Source: Neoceratodus forsteri (taxonomy: Eukaryota > Chordata > Ceratodontiformes > Ceratodontidae). From it: a stretch of DNA of 64,000 bases. Below are positions 11,779 to 22,682 of the stretch, piece by piece; the stretch's first letter is position 1; each line of letters opens with the position of its first letter. The stretch lies in assembly GCA_016271365.2 (NCBI GenBank), contig CM057456.1, positions 167,107,501-167,171,500 of the forward strand. Direction: 5' to 3'. The position numbers were made by a program, and so were the translations under genes. Under the pieces are notes generated by a model. The model did not search any database. It had not been told where the DNA came from and saw nothing but the letters and a program-made list of their open reading frames with translations.

Positions 11779-12037
11779 AAAACCCTCTTGTTTGCTCCTG
11801 GCTCTTCTGATATGTATAAGGTGTGTGCAGTTTTGATCAAGGTTTTATTACTTTTTTATTATTGCTTCCCAGTCTCTCGTGTGTTCTTCCTTCATTATGT
11901 TCAGGGTTCCTAATCAGTGTGCACTGCCCCTCCCACATTCATTGCTGTTAGCAGTGTGGAAGAATATTCCTGTTTGTAGTATGAAAATGTGACCCCGTAC
12001 TAGTACATGACATATTGACAATCTTTGTATTGATTGG

Positions 12038-12330
12038 AAGCATAGACTTTGATGGCAGAAGGAGACCGAAGTCATTGGATCTGCCCATGCTGTTTACCTC
12101 CCTCCCCAGCACCTATACTGTACTGGTGATCTATTACCCTTTTCCTGCTCCACAACCCTCAAACCAGTGTTGTGTACACCCTCCACCTTGGGATCAGGAG
12201 CCCCTGCCCTGTCCAAATCGTGTTTACCCTCACTACTTCCACTGGGCAGTCTGTTCTGTTGTTCCACCACCCTCTCAGTACAGTAGAACTTCCTCACATT
12301 TCTCTTGAACTTTCCCACCACCTACCTCAA
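12038..12330 (-). mobile_element. CR1 C-terminal/3'-end fragment
   Basis: Minus-strand reading from 12321 gives FKRNVRKFYCTERVVEQQNR, matching the last conserved block of CR1 ORF2 (RNVRKYFFTERVVDAWNSLP, seen at 38.5 kb). The lower end at about 12041 (CATAGACTTTGATGGCAG) is the family 3' end. The fragment is 5'-truncated. Confidence 0.8.
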
Positions 12331-12625
12331 TGATGCCACCTAGTGACTACATCCCTATTTCTTACAAATTTGATTGTTACGATAGCACCGTGTATATTTT
12401 GATAAAGACAGTATACCTAATATATAACAATTAACTGGTTTATTTAGGTAGTGTTCTTTGAAAATATTTCTAGATGTATACTGTCCTACTCTTATCATAA
12501 TACATTTTTTTCAATGCTGTGAGATCAGTACAAAGATTGTTAAATATTAATTCTATATACAGGGCCACATTTTCTATATGTGTTTAGTATAGACTCTTAT
12601 TAAGACTTTTGAATGAAATATTATA

Positions 12626-13400
12626 GTGTCAGAACAAGAAGCGCCCTTTACTGCAGTTGCCTATCCGGATGACCTATGTTTATTGGTGAAGGATGAGCAT
12701 GCAATAGAAACTACAATTAGTTTCTGCAAGCTGTATGGAGATGTTTCTGGAGCAAACTTGAATGCTATAAATGCATTGGGAGAGCATATGGAAGACTCTG
12801 TAGTAAGTACTCAAGTTGCTGGAATTTCTTTGACAAGTGAGCCAATTAAAATCTTGGGTATAGAATATGGACAGAACAATCAAATATTTTCAATTGGGAT
12901 AAAAAGATGCAGCAGAGGAAAGATATGGTATCAAGATGGAATAAGTGGATGATGAGTAAAGCTAAATGAGTGTACTTAGTAAAGACACATCTACTCCCCT
13001 TTTTTCTGTTTATTAGTTCAGTATTCCCACCACCTAAAACTGGAGAAGCTACTGTTTTAAGCATCTTTTTCCAGGCTATATGGGGTAGCCGACAATCCAA
13101 TTAAAAGAAATTTACCTGTACAAAAGGGAAGGCTAAACATGGTAAATCTTATCCTGTTTTTTTACTGCCAGTTTCTTTTTTCTAACTTTAAACCCTTATT
13201 TATGCAAAAGTGTATCTTTTGGGCAGAACTATTCCAATATACTATCTCACCATGGTGCTCAGAGTGGATGGCAGGCACACAAAAGAGCTTAAAGGCTGCA
13301 GCACAAGCCCCCCAGTTTGTATAAGTGGCTTTTGTAAAAATGAAATTGTGGCATATAACTAGTTTGGATGTAATTACCAAAACAAAGAAAGAGGTTTATA
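12626..13400 (+). pseudogene. Tx1/L1 reverse transcriptase remnant
   Basis: The frame 12626-12952 contains the catalytic block in the form A-Y-P-D-D (the second A of YADD changed to P), then a stretch equivalent to the SGAxLN motif (FCKLYGDVSGANLN), then IKILGIEYGQNN, equivalent to the Tx1 F-L-G-V block. Beyond 12952 the homology continues with stops, including LLPLFS and an F-x-x-Y-M-G block near 13080, up to the insertion at 13424. This is not functional. The Tx1 assignment comes from motif spacing; an I-clade LINE is less likely. Confidence 0.7.
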
Positions 13401-13423
13401 AATAGAATAATAGATAGAGGAGT

Positions 13424-14183
13424 ATGTATTACAAGGCAGTGAGACCATCGAGAGGTTTTGGGTACTTGAAACCTCAAGATCGAAACTCAAGAGGTTCCCA
13501 AAGTCCCCAAAACCTCGAGATGGTCTGACTGCCTTCTAATACATTCTCCTTTATTTATTTTTTGTAATATATGGACCCCATTGTGAAAATTCACTGCTTT
13601 TCTTATGTGGATTTTGTGAAACAGGCTGGCCAGGCGCCACATTGAGCACACGCTGTCTCTGAGCCACCCACAGCACTAACGACTGTCCAACCACTCATTT
13701 TGGATAAGATTTTGTTTCTTTGAAGTTAGTAGGCAGTCCTACCTTTTAGGTTTTTTCATCGTTCTGCAAATGCAGGATCCCCGACATAGTCCATTATATG
13801 TTTAAAAAATAATAGAAATTGAAGCAACAAACTGAACACATTCCTTTCACTAAGCAAGAGGAAAAAGACATCATGTTTTCAGGCTGTTCTGCCCACCTAC
13901 AAGAGAAAAGCTGCCAATGGAGATGCACGCCTCACAGTACAGTTGTGCAGAAAGGATGTGGCCTCATGGCAACTGGGTTTGTTGGCTGGCAGATTTGGAC
14001 ATGCACTGTGGGATTTTAGTGATAAATACTATCATTGAGAGCTGAAACAATAGTATTATCAGCCCTGAGCGATAGTATTATCAGGGATGAAGGATGGTAT
14101 TATCACTTCGGACAATGTAGTATTACTGGCATTTTTTTGTATGAGACAGGATGGTATTATTTGACCATGTCCATGTATTACAA
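13424..14183. mobile_element. Insertion of ~749 bp flanked by 11-bp direct repeat
   Basis: ATGTATTACAA occurs at 13424-13434 and again at 14173-14183, bracketing DNA that interrupts the Tx1 reading. The left end carries a strong hairpin: GGCAGTGAGACCATC at 13435 pairs with GATGGTCTGACTGCC at about 13522. The right end carries repeated ATAGTATTATCA-like motifs (14040-14160) that also pair with one another. No coding capacity is seen. It is probably a non-autonomous transposon of unknown class. Confidence 0.6.
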
Positions 14184-15005
14184 TCAGATCTTGAACAGTT
14201 TTTTTGTAGAACCTGAAACTTTTCCATATTGCCCAGTAGAGTGTTTACCCTTGCAGGCCTTGCTTATAGACAAGAGGGTACCAAAGAAATTTCAAGACGA
14301 CAGTGATTATGCTGTCATGAACATTTAAATGTTAAAGCAAATCAAAACATAAGAATATAGAAGAACAAATGTATGTAAGGCTATAGTGTACAACAGAACA
14401 AGAAACAATGGATCTTTTATTCTTTACCTGTTCTTACATAAAAGGGTTTTGGGACTATGTAGCGGATCTATAGGGCAAGGTCATATTTTCGCAAATTTCT
14501 TATCAAAACTTAATATATGGGAAATATCAGAGTGGATGGGCCAAGTGGAATAAGAGTACACTAAATATAATTTTTGCAGTCTTTAAATGGTACGTATGGA
14601 ATATGAGGTGTGTATTCACTCTTCAACAAAAACAGACATCATATAGAATTGTTGGCAGGAATTACGAAGGAAATACAGTCCATTCATTATGCAGAAAAAT
14701 ATTTCAAGAATTTGCAATATGTACAACAAATGTGGAAGAATTTACCTTGGATTACAGATTCAGATGTGCCTTTTACTTGATGGATTAATACTATTCCTTC
14801 TTGTTTTCATTAATTAGTTTATTAAGACATAAATTGTAATGTCTCAGTTATTGTATTTTAATACTGTATTTATGTGTCTTTGCTGATATTCAATAAAGAA
14901 AATTCTCATCTCTTATTGAGAAGTGTCATGGGATCTTTAGTATCCACCTGAACTACTACCAGAAGAGGCAGATGGGACCTCAGTTTAACATCTTATCCAA
15001 AAGAG

Positions 15006-16165
15006 TACACCTCAGAAGTGCAGCAACCCCCATGCTGTGCACTAGTGTCAGTATTGGATGTTAAGTTCCTGCAGCCATTCCTCATGTGGCTTCTCGTGCA
15101 ACCCCTCACCATTTTGGTTGCCCTGCTCTGTACTGCCTCCACTCTTCAATGTCCTGCAGGAGGTGCAGCCTCTAGAACTGGACACAACACCCAGGGTGAC
15201 CTCGCCAGTGAGTGATGCAACATCAGCATCATCTCCTTTCTCCTGTTAGAAATCCCTCTCCTGGTGCACCCCAGCATCCCACTAGCCTTTTCCAATGCTT
15301 TGTCACACTGCCCAGCTACCTTGAGGTCATCAGATATGATGACCCCTAGGTCTCTTTCTTGCATGGTGACTGTAAGCTCCACCCCCACCAGCTTATACAC
15401 AGCCCCTGGGTTCTGCAGCCCTAAGTGCATAATCTTGCATTTTTGGCATTGAAGCCCAGCTGCCAATCCCTAGACCATTCCTCTAGTTTCCTCAGATCCC
15501 TTTACATTCTCTCCACTCCTTCCTGAGTGGCAACCCTGTTGCATAATTTTGTGTCATCCACAAACAGGCACCTTACCCTCAAGCTCCTCTGTAATGTCGC
15601 TTATGAAAACATGGAAGAGGAAAGGTCTCAGCACCGAACCCTGTGGTACCCCACTAGTCACTCTCATATCACCTGAGTGGCTGCCATTTAGCACCAAACT
15701 TTGCCTCTTACCCCTTAACCAGTTTGATACCCAGCTTGTCAGTTTCTCCCTCACCCTCAGGCTGCTTAGTTTCTTAACTAGCCTCCTGTGTGGCACAGTG
15801 TTGAAAGCCTCACTGAAGTCCAAATATAATATGCCATGCTAGTGTTCTCCCTTTGTTTGTTCATCTCCTTGGTAATCCAGTTAAAGAAATCTATGAGGTT
15901 TGTTAACATGACCTCCCCCGATGAAACCATGCTGCCAGTGGTCCTGCAGCCCTTTTGCCTCCAGGTGCTCCCAAAGCCTCTCCTTAAGTACTGTCTCTAT
16001 TAACTTCCCCATTACTGATGGGAGACTGACTGGTCTGTAGTTGCTAGCATCCTACCTACTGCCACTTTTGTGCAGAGGGACTGCATCAGCCCTCCTTCTG
16101 TCCACTGGAAATTCTCTCACTACCCCCTGCTGTCTGTGTGCCTCAGTGTACCTATCTTCTGCAGG
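15006..16165 (-). mobile_element. CR1-type LINE, RT half
   Basis: A second CR1 subfamily on the minus strand, distinct from the 0.8-kb copy. It runs from an RT N-terminal piece near 16130 (VPLHKSG-like, then NYRPVSL-like) through the catalytic region to 3' sequence near 15006. It lacks the 8-bp tail seen in other copies. Confidence 0.85.
15146..15840 (-). pseudogene. CR1 reverse transcriptase remnant
   Basis: Minus-strand 15823-15554 reads MDFSEAFNTVPHRRLVKKL, with the canonical D-F-S-x-A-F-x-T-V motif of LINE RT block A, then TSGVPQGSVLRPFLFHVFI, the block B signature. After a frame change, 15466-15146 gives KIMHLGLQNPGAVY and the MLGCTRRGISNRRKE block. The YADD box between them is lost (the equivalent site is disrupted near 15555). 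The gene is truncated at both ends. Confidence 0.85.
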
Positions 16166-18085
16166 GATACCAGTGTTCAAAAACATTATTATGAGATGAG
16201 AATATTGTGAAGGCCCTATGGACTCTGTGGTACTGAAGGCATAACTTACGCCCCAGGGACTTTGGTCTTCTGTGGATTAGTTTTTACAAGTTCCAGAGCA
16301 GAGGATAAAGTGCTACAGCACGTTCATAGAGGGACTTATACATCTAAGTTTATTTTATATCCATCACCTTCTGTGGAGTAGACACGTAGGAGATGAGCTT
16401 ATTCTGGTAACGCTCATATTGCAAGGACTGTTCTTTTTTTTGGGGGGGGTGAGTCACTGTGTCAGTAGAAATTAATTTTCACCACAATGGACTGTTTGGG
16501 CTTGGGTAGCAGCAGTCTTCATTTAATGGTCTGTGCTGTTGGGTGGAGGTGAAGGGAGGTGCCTCTGCAGAATTCAGTATATTTATGCCTTGTGTTCAGT
16601 GGCTGGTTGGGCAGTGTCATTGGTGGCATCCTCTCAATGGTATGACTGTTTGTCACAGGATGATGACTCGTGTGATCTCCCTTGTGCAGTATGCCTGCAG
16701 CAGTGTACCCTAAGAAACAGCACAGACACAATCCTGAGCTGGCAGGGATTTACACAAAGTGGCTACGTCCCACTGGACAGTGCTGCAGCCAGGCACTCTT
16801 GTATAGAAGTGGGTGTGTACCAGTGGACACAGAACCACTGGTACCATCCAGAATCTGTGGCCTGTTGGTAATTTAAAAAAGGTGACTGCTTGATGCAGGA
16901 CAGTGCCGTAGATAAGCAACACTATATGGATGCATCTATGTGCCATAGAACATGGAAACATGGTCATAGTCCTGAATCAATGGACAGTGAGTGATTAAAA
17001 AAAATTTTGCTTGCTGTTGGTGCCACAGTAAGAATTTGAGTAAGCGCTACAAGACACAGAAGTGCAGGCACCATCCTAATCAAGCAGACCAGCTGGCAGG
17101 GCTAACTGCATTTCAAAGTATTCGTGTAGCAGTGGCTGCTAAATAAAATGGATTTTTTTATAGCATTAGGTGACCTTTGCATAGCATTGTAGTTTAGGTA
17201 CTATACTTTTTAGCTCTCTCTCTCTCTCTCCCCCAAAACACAGATACACACATACAGTTGCTTCAGTCTAGTTCCTTCTCAGTCACATTTTATTATTTGT
17301 CTCCATTGTTTCTGGCTCTTTCTATGTACTTTCACTTCTTTCTATGCATTTTGTTTTGTTTCTTTCCCATCTCTTCTACAGTATATGCCACTTTTACAGC
17401 CTTTCCTTTTTGGCTTTAGTTCCTTTGCATTTGCTCTCTACTTCCATGTTTATCTGTACTTATAAATCATACTTCTTTCTGTCCATAAATGTGTCCGTTT
17501 CCTTAATTTATTTCCAGGCCTTGATTCAGTCCAGGCTACATAGAATGCTTACTATTTTCCCACAGGCATGGTAGCATTAGTGAAAAAAATGAAAACAGCA
17601 CGTTTTTCAAAGGTCTTGGTTTTAGTTAATACCATTACTGTACTGTCACTATTTTCTGGACATAAATAACACTGAATTACAGATCCTGCCAATTCAACAT
17701 GGTAATCACATAAAAACCACAGCACATTACTTCATTTTTGTCATGCAGTACCAGTAAAATATTCCCTGCCAGCTGATTTGAAAAAGTGGCCTTTGCTGAG
17801 GACAGTACCAGATGTGTGATACTGAATGGATGGTGACTTTGCTGGAATAAAGCTTGCCATCTACAGTCATTTCTAAAATATGGGCCCATGACATAGCAGG
17901 TCAAACTTCCATGACAGTTTTCCCAACTTTTCCATTTCCAAGGAAATTTCTGCAGCCATGGAGCCACAGAAAACATAAGGCCGTGGTTGTAGGTATCAGC
18001 TGTCACCTGGGAGGGGTGGGCAGGTGCATTAGTGTGCTGTTTCAACAACACACACAGGGCAGGATAGGTATAAGGGGTTTATGTG
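16166..18085. other. No recognised gene
   Basis: About 1.9 kb without identifiable coding or mobile sequence apart from the CT microsatellite at 17212. The open frames at 16.5-16.9 kb on both strands have no domain that I recognise. Confidence 0.4.
17212..17232. repeat. (CT)n microsatellite
   Basis: About nine CT units, followed by a C-run. Confidence 0.9.
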
Positions 18086-18089
18086 ATAA

Positions 18090-18625
18090 CAGTGAAAGCC
18101 TAAAGCTGATCGCCATTATCGAGAAGTCAAGAGTGCTGAAATATTTTTTCGCACTCTGACATCCTAGTGCACAACACAGTGCCTGAGGGACTTACTTTTT
18201 AATGTTTATGTGGGGGCCGTGCCCACACACCTCCATGCCCCCTACTTAAGGATTCTCAACTCCAGGGGGGTGCATGTCAGGGGGGTGAAAACATTAAACA
18301 AAAAAATGTTTGGGTCATATGCAACAAAAACACACCAGCACCCAGAAACGAACCCAGTACCCTGCTGACCAGCGCCACCAACCCACCCACCATGCCACAG
18401 GGTCAGCTCGGCAACCTACCATGGCACCACCCCTCACATTCCCTCCTATCCTCGGTCCTCGCCAGTATACCACTTCCCCCAGCACGCGTCATATAGGAAC
18501 ATCCTGTTGCTATTTTCGCGACCCTGCCATCCGCCACCCTACCCCTACGGTAGGCGCTTAGACACATGCACTGGGATTGGGTCTCTGTTACTGTAGGTGC
18601 CCAATCCCTAGCGCCATATGTCAGG
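18090..18625 (+). mobile_element. ~530-bp non-autonomous repeat, copy 1
   Basis: This sequence recurs in inverted orientation at 42105-42640. The best shared block is CCCCCTACTTAAGGATTCTC at about 18238 and, as complement, about 42466. The likeness extends over the whole length (shared GAACCCAGTACC, ACCCCTCACA and GGTGCCCAATC). Ends resembling a short inverted repeat are visible (TGATAA near 18080, and TAGCGCCATATGTCA at 18609). It has no coding capacity. Confidence 0.7.
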
Positions 18626-18649
18626 TTACTGGTATAAGATATACATTAC

Positions 18650-20684
18650 TCACTTATTAGTCACCCATGATCTGGTAGAATAGCACTTCCGGTGGCTCAA
18701 GCTGTGACTGCTGTAGTATGAATGCCTCATATGTGGACCTAGAATACTTGGTACATGCAGGTGTTATCAATCCACTGGCATTACAGACAACCTGCATGTT
18801 CATGCTGTGGTGTGTCCTATGGTTTTTGAACATGGCTTTTATCTCTTATGGTGCCACGATGGGCACAAATGTGTTGCCAATGGACCTCTACCTTGAAAAC
18901 CTGGTAATTGCACAGAAACCCTCTTTGGTGTCCCAAAGGGCTGCGACCATGTCAGGTGGGCATATGTAGTCCTTCATATGTATTAGTAAGGCCTCTCTCA
19001 CCTGTGGCAGGCAGAATGTGACACAGATAGCTGGCTCATCTCTGTCAAATCACTGTTATTATCCAGTAACATAGTATGCCAAGGTAGGCAGTACTTTGGT
19101 GTGAACATCAAGTGCTTAGCTTTGGCATCATGTGTCGTGCAGTTTTGGAGCCAGTAATGTACACAATTCATCAATGCTGGCCCTATGAACCTGAACTAGA
19201 CAAGGCATTGCAAATCAGTGAGCACTGCAGGGTCAAGCCTAGGTCTGTAGATTCATTGTCTGCAGTGCTGTACCACTCCAGTTCCTACTCGTACAGATAT
19301 ACAGTCATAAGCAGTCCTGGTGACATGATATGGTACTGTACCATTGAATACTCTCAGGGCATCTGTCGTGTGCCAGCTATGTATCCAGTTCATGGTGCAT
19401 CCACTACCCATAAGCAGGCCTTCATGACTGGGCCACCTATGTGGGCAACATGGCGACTGAATGTGAGGGGGTCCTTGTTTGATGCCTGTGTAGTGCATTG
19501 CACCACTGCACACTGGAGAGGTGGGCATGTGTAGCACTTCAGACCAAGGTCAAAACCCTGCCATGCATGTGCTTCCTCCGGTATTCCTGGAGGGTGAAAG
19601 GGCATGTGTAACGTAGGAGGAGATGGAGTACTTGCAGGTATTTGTAAATGTGGTATCTTAACAGGAGCATAAAAGCATTTGTGATGGTAGAAGTGTAGCG
19701 TCACATCAAGGCCTTCCCCTTTTGCAACTCCAAAGCCCATGTTTATTTTTTCCTGCACAAGAGAGAGAAATGATTAAAGACAGTTCCTTCCATTTCTAGA
19801 AAATATTCAAGTTACAAATAAAACATTTTATTGTCCAGTTTAGCAAGTTACTTCTGGTGATTACTTGGCCCACATCAATACTTACATCCTGTAACTGGTG
19901 AGCAAAAAAAACCTTATAAAACTGAATTTTACATCTTTTATCACCTTGTGCCCAATTCCAAGAGGGGCAACACCGGTGTAGCTGAGATACGCCAGACGGC
20001 ATGGTGTATCCATGACTGACGTAATGTGTTATGCCAGCCCCTATTCCAGGAGGCACCCTGCACCATGTCAGATGCGGGCTAAGACAATCATGGGTTCGCA
20101 CACACTACATTGCAGCCCACAATGACATGGCACAAGTGCGGGTTATGACAGCAAAATTTGCCCAATTCAGGAGGGTAGCTGTCATAACCTGCCAGCACGA
20201 TTCCCAAAGCCGCACTTGCGTAGCTACCTTACGGTAGCTCAGAGCTGTTCTAAGAGGCAGCCAATGGCTGGCACCATCGGATGCCACCACACAGTGCCAC
20301 TGCAATGGCGCCATACTGCCCCACAAACCCCTGCAAGCACACCCCTGCCCCCACCACCCCAACCGTCAGGGATCCCTGGGGTCCGAGCTATGGTGCACCC
20401 CTGGACGCCTGTGCCATCTGTTCTGCCCCCATGCCCCTGGTGTCGTGGTGGTGGTCCAGGGCTGGGGGCTTCAGGGGCTCCCTGTCACTGGCCGTGATTT
20501 GCGACATGCAGGGCATATATACTACGTGTGTGGCATTAGCCTCCACATGGCGTATCCTGCATGTCACAAGTGCCGGGACCCTGCCGCTCTTGGAATGCAT
20601 CGTAGGGTCCCTGGCATAGTGATGAATGGCGTAACTCGCAGCCACATGCAGGTTACGCCATTCGTTCTGAAATAGGCCCCCTAA
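18650..20684 (-). mobile_element. PIF/Harbinger DNA transposon, decayed
   Basis: A transposase remnant (annotated separately) lies on the minus strand. The right end at about 20681 reads, as complement, GGGGGCCTATTTCAGAACGA, typical of Harbinger termini, next to TAA, the favoured 3-bp target. The 5' region contains short hairpins (GTTATGACAGC at 20143 against GCTGTCATAAC at 20178). The left terminus is not recognised; it may have been lost where the 18.1-kb repeat now lies. Confidence 0.65.
18680..19440 (-). pseudogene. Harbinger transposase remnant
   Basis: Harbinger transposases are DDE enzymes that need a partner Myb-like protein. Reading the minus strand downwards from 19250 gives YRPRLDPAVLTDLQCLV, then ALMNCVHYW and THDAKAKHLMFTPKYCLPW, then MSQLSVSHSACHR. 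This is the family's N-terminal region ending in its helix-turn-helix (normally S-Q-P-S-V-S). Next come YICPPDMVAALWDT, FVPIVAP and HHSMNMQVVCNASGLI, which is the first catalytic region (normally I-D-C-T-H, then H-S-x-N-V-Q-x-V-C-D), followed by TYEAFIL (normally H-D-A-F-I-L). Several stops and frameshifts interrupt it, the catalytic aspartates are altered, and the C-terminal third is barely readable. The family call is firm; this copy is dead. Confidence 0.75.
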
Positions 20685-20842
20685 TCACTAAAGTGGCTAA
20701 ATTGATTTTTGAAAGACTTGGCAGTATAGAAGACCATGCTACGAATGGTGTAGATGCCAAATGTCAACGTCCCTGAGTACTAAGACATTTGAGAGACTGA
20801 AAATATGGTTCAACATTATAGTGCTTAACCAATATGAGCTAC

Positions 20843-20930
20843 AGTATAGCCCCATTTATCCAAATGTCTTAGGAGACACAAAAAAACTTTTGGATAAACA
20901 AGGTTTCAGATAATTGAGAGTCTGTGTAGT
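20843..20930 (+). mobile_element. pogo/Tigger-like terminal inverted repeat (left end)
   Basis: CAGTATAGCCCCATTTATCC, then GATAAACAAGG and TCAGATAATTGAGAG, preceded by TA, resembles the TIR of pogo/Tigger elements (CAGTATA... with repeated ATCCRAA-type motifs). A related end lies at 37690-37760. The rest of this element is not recognised. Confidence 0.5.
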
Positions 20931-21379
20931 ACAGTGCTGAGGCACACTTAGTTTGCTCAGCTTCAAACAGCTTTAATAGTAATTGTAAAAAAAAAAAATA
21001 AGAAACAAGGTACAATTTCATTAAGTTCACATTTACATTCTTTTTTTTCCCATACAGACTTTTCTGCCAAGTGTGATATGTGCAGGCTATCAGCCCTGTC
21101 CCTTCCTTCCCAGACCAACAATCACCTCCTTGAGACCTACCATCCTCCCAAAATTCCCCTTTGGCTCCCCCCCCCCATTGTAGGTTGAGAGAGGAGGAGC
21201 CTTCCTTCCCTGTCCTGGAGAAACACATCTGGACCGGAGGATGGTGGTCTGTTGGTGACGTGAGTCAAGGGAAGGTAGGTGGGGCTTCATACAGTCCAAG
21301 CCACTTTGTGTTGTTCTCTCAATCCCCTGTTATGGAGAACAGGATGTGCAGGTGAAGACACACACACATCCTGTGTCAA

Positions 21380-21620
21380 AATGTCATCACCTTCCTTTCG
21401 AAGGTGCCCTATGCTTCTGCCACCACCAGGCCTCCACTCAGTGGCTGTCAACAACAGGGTGTCAAACCTCCCTTCCCCAGGAGATGAGAGCTGCCCTCCA
21501 GGTGCTCAGTCCCCCCTCTCTTTATCCCCAGCAACTGAGTTTACTCCTGATCCCAGGTCGCCGGCATGGCAGCAAGTGTGGTGTCCAGCGCCTCAATCAC
21601 CACACTACTGGGCTAGCCAT
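21380..21620 (-). mobile_element. Second copy of the GC-rich retro-inserted sequence (partial)
   Basis: On the minus strand from 21618 the order matches the insert at 4264: GGCTAGCCCAGTAGTG, then GCGCTGGACACCACAC (4291 carries the same 16-mer), then a GGCAGCTCTCATCTCC-like block and GTGGAGGCCTGGTGGT. Similarity fades below about 21380. I see no A-tail or target duplication here. Confidence 0.6.
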
Positions 21621-21689
21621 TTCATCATTACTTTCTAAATACATTTAAAATAATCTTTAATTCCTTTTTGTTTCTTTTCAGAGTGGATT

Positions 21690-22300
21690 TTCCTTACTGC
21701 TTTTGTTCCTAGCTGGAGCAGCAAGAGAATTTGAAGTGGATCAGCTTCTGACTGATGCTCCAGCCATCTTGTGCACTGTTTGAAACTCTCAACGACTTCA
21801 GTGTCAATCGGGATAGCATGGATAACCTCCTCATTTTGGTTCTACGTTCAAAAACAGTGCATTAGGGAGAACAGAGGAGTGCAGCCAGCTACAGCTCTCC
21901 CTTCCCTCTTCCACTTTGCGCCTCAGACATTTATATGGGCAGGATCTTTGAACTGGAAAAGCAGTGTCAGTTTTTTGCCAGATCTATTTTGATACTGCTT
22001 TCAAAAGCAGTGCATTAAGGAGAGCAGCGGAGTAGAGTACAGATGTACGAAATTAGGAAATTTCATTAAGACAAATATTTAGCAAAATTCGTGTGTTTTT
22101 TGAAATATTTAGCGGGTGCGAAATGTGAAATTCCAATGGCAAAATGCAAAATTTCACCCTTGGAACAGTGAAATTTGGGTGAAGTTTGCAGTTTCGGATG
22201 AAACTGGGCATTTCCCGGCATAATTCCGCATTTCACAGGTGAAATTTTGCAATTTTTGTGGCAATTTCACTGGCGAAATTTCATTTCATAACATCTCTAA
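21690..22300. repeat. GAAATTT-rich degenerate sequence
   Basis: From about 22055 to 22300 the motif GAAATTT, or its complement AAATTTC, recurs more than ten times at irregular spacing (for example GAAATTTCATTAAG, CAAAATTTCACCC and GGCGAAATTTCATTTC). It looks like a degenerate, self-complementary element. 21690-22055 holds nothing I recognise. Confidence 0.45.
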
Positions 22301-22682
22301 GGTAGAGACAGCTAAGGCTCTTCATCCTCCCTTCCATTTTGTACCTGAGGTGGCAACAGGAGAGGGATCTTTGAACCTGGACAGGTATTTGCTACTCATA
22401 ATTCCAGGTGACCCCAGGAGCTTGAGACTCATAGGAGTGAAAGGATGACATCTGCAGGGGTCTCTGCATATAGTCCGCAGTTCTGCAGGGGATTCTGAAG
22501 GTAAGGTCCAGGGGTTACTGCAAGTGCATCTCTGGTAAGTCAAACCATAACTCATATAGCTGCACCCAAACTGGGGTACAGTCACAGGACAGCCTATTGT
22601 TAAATACTTGTTTTAGCAGACCTCCACCATAATTCTTATCTGGGGTGCCATTGCAGAGGGTACTAGTATTTACCTTATATCA

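Larger units (their letters stand above)
12616..14906 (+). mobile_element. Tx1-type L1 LINE, 5'-truncated
   Basis: Plus-strand open frames read as the RT of a Tx1-clade L1, beginning at the catalytic box (YPDDLCLLVKD, where YADD is usual). The reading continues through the SGANLN motif and the LKILGIEYG block, and resumes after the 13.4-14.2 kb insertion to a C-terminal stretch near 14650. A polyadenylation signal (AATAAA, about 14893) sits near the 3' end. The 5' truncation lies just upstream of the YADD box. Confidence 0.75.

Noticed and set aside
19390..19758. 122-codon minus-strand open frame as the start of the Harbinger transposase
   Set aside because: The recognisable transposase homology begins in a different frame below about 19250. 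This frame shows no family motif.
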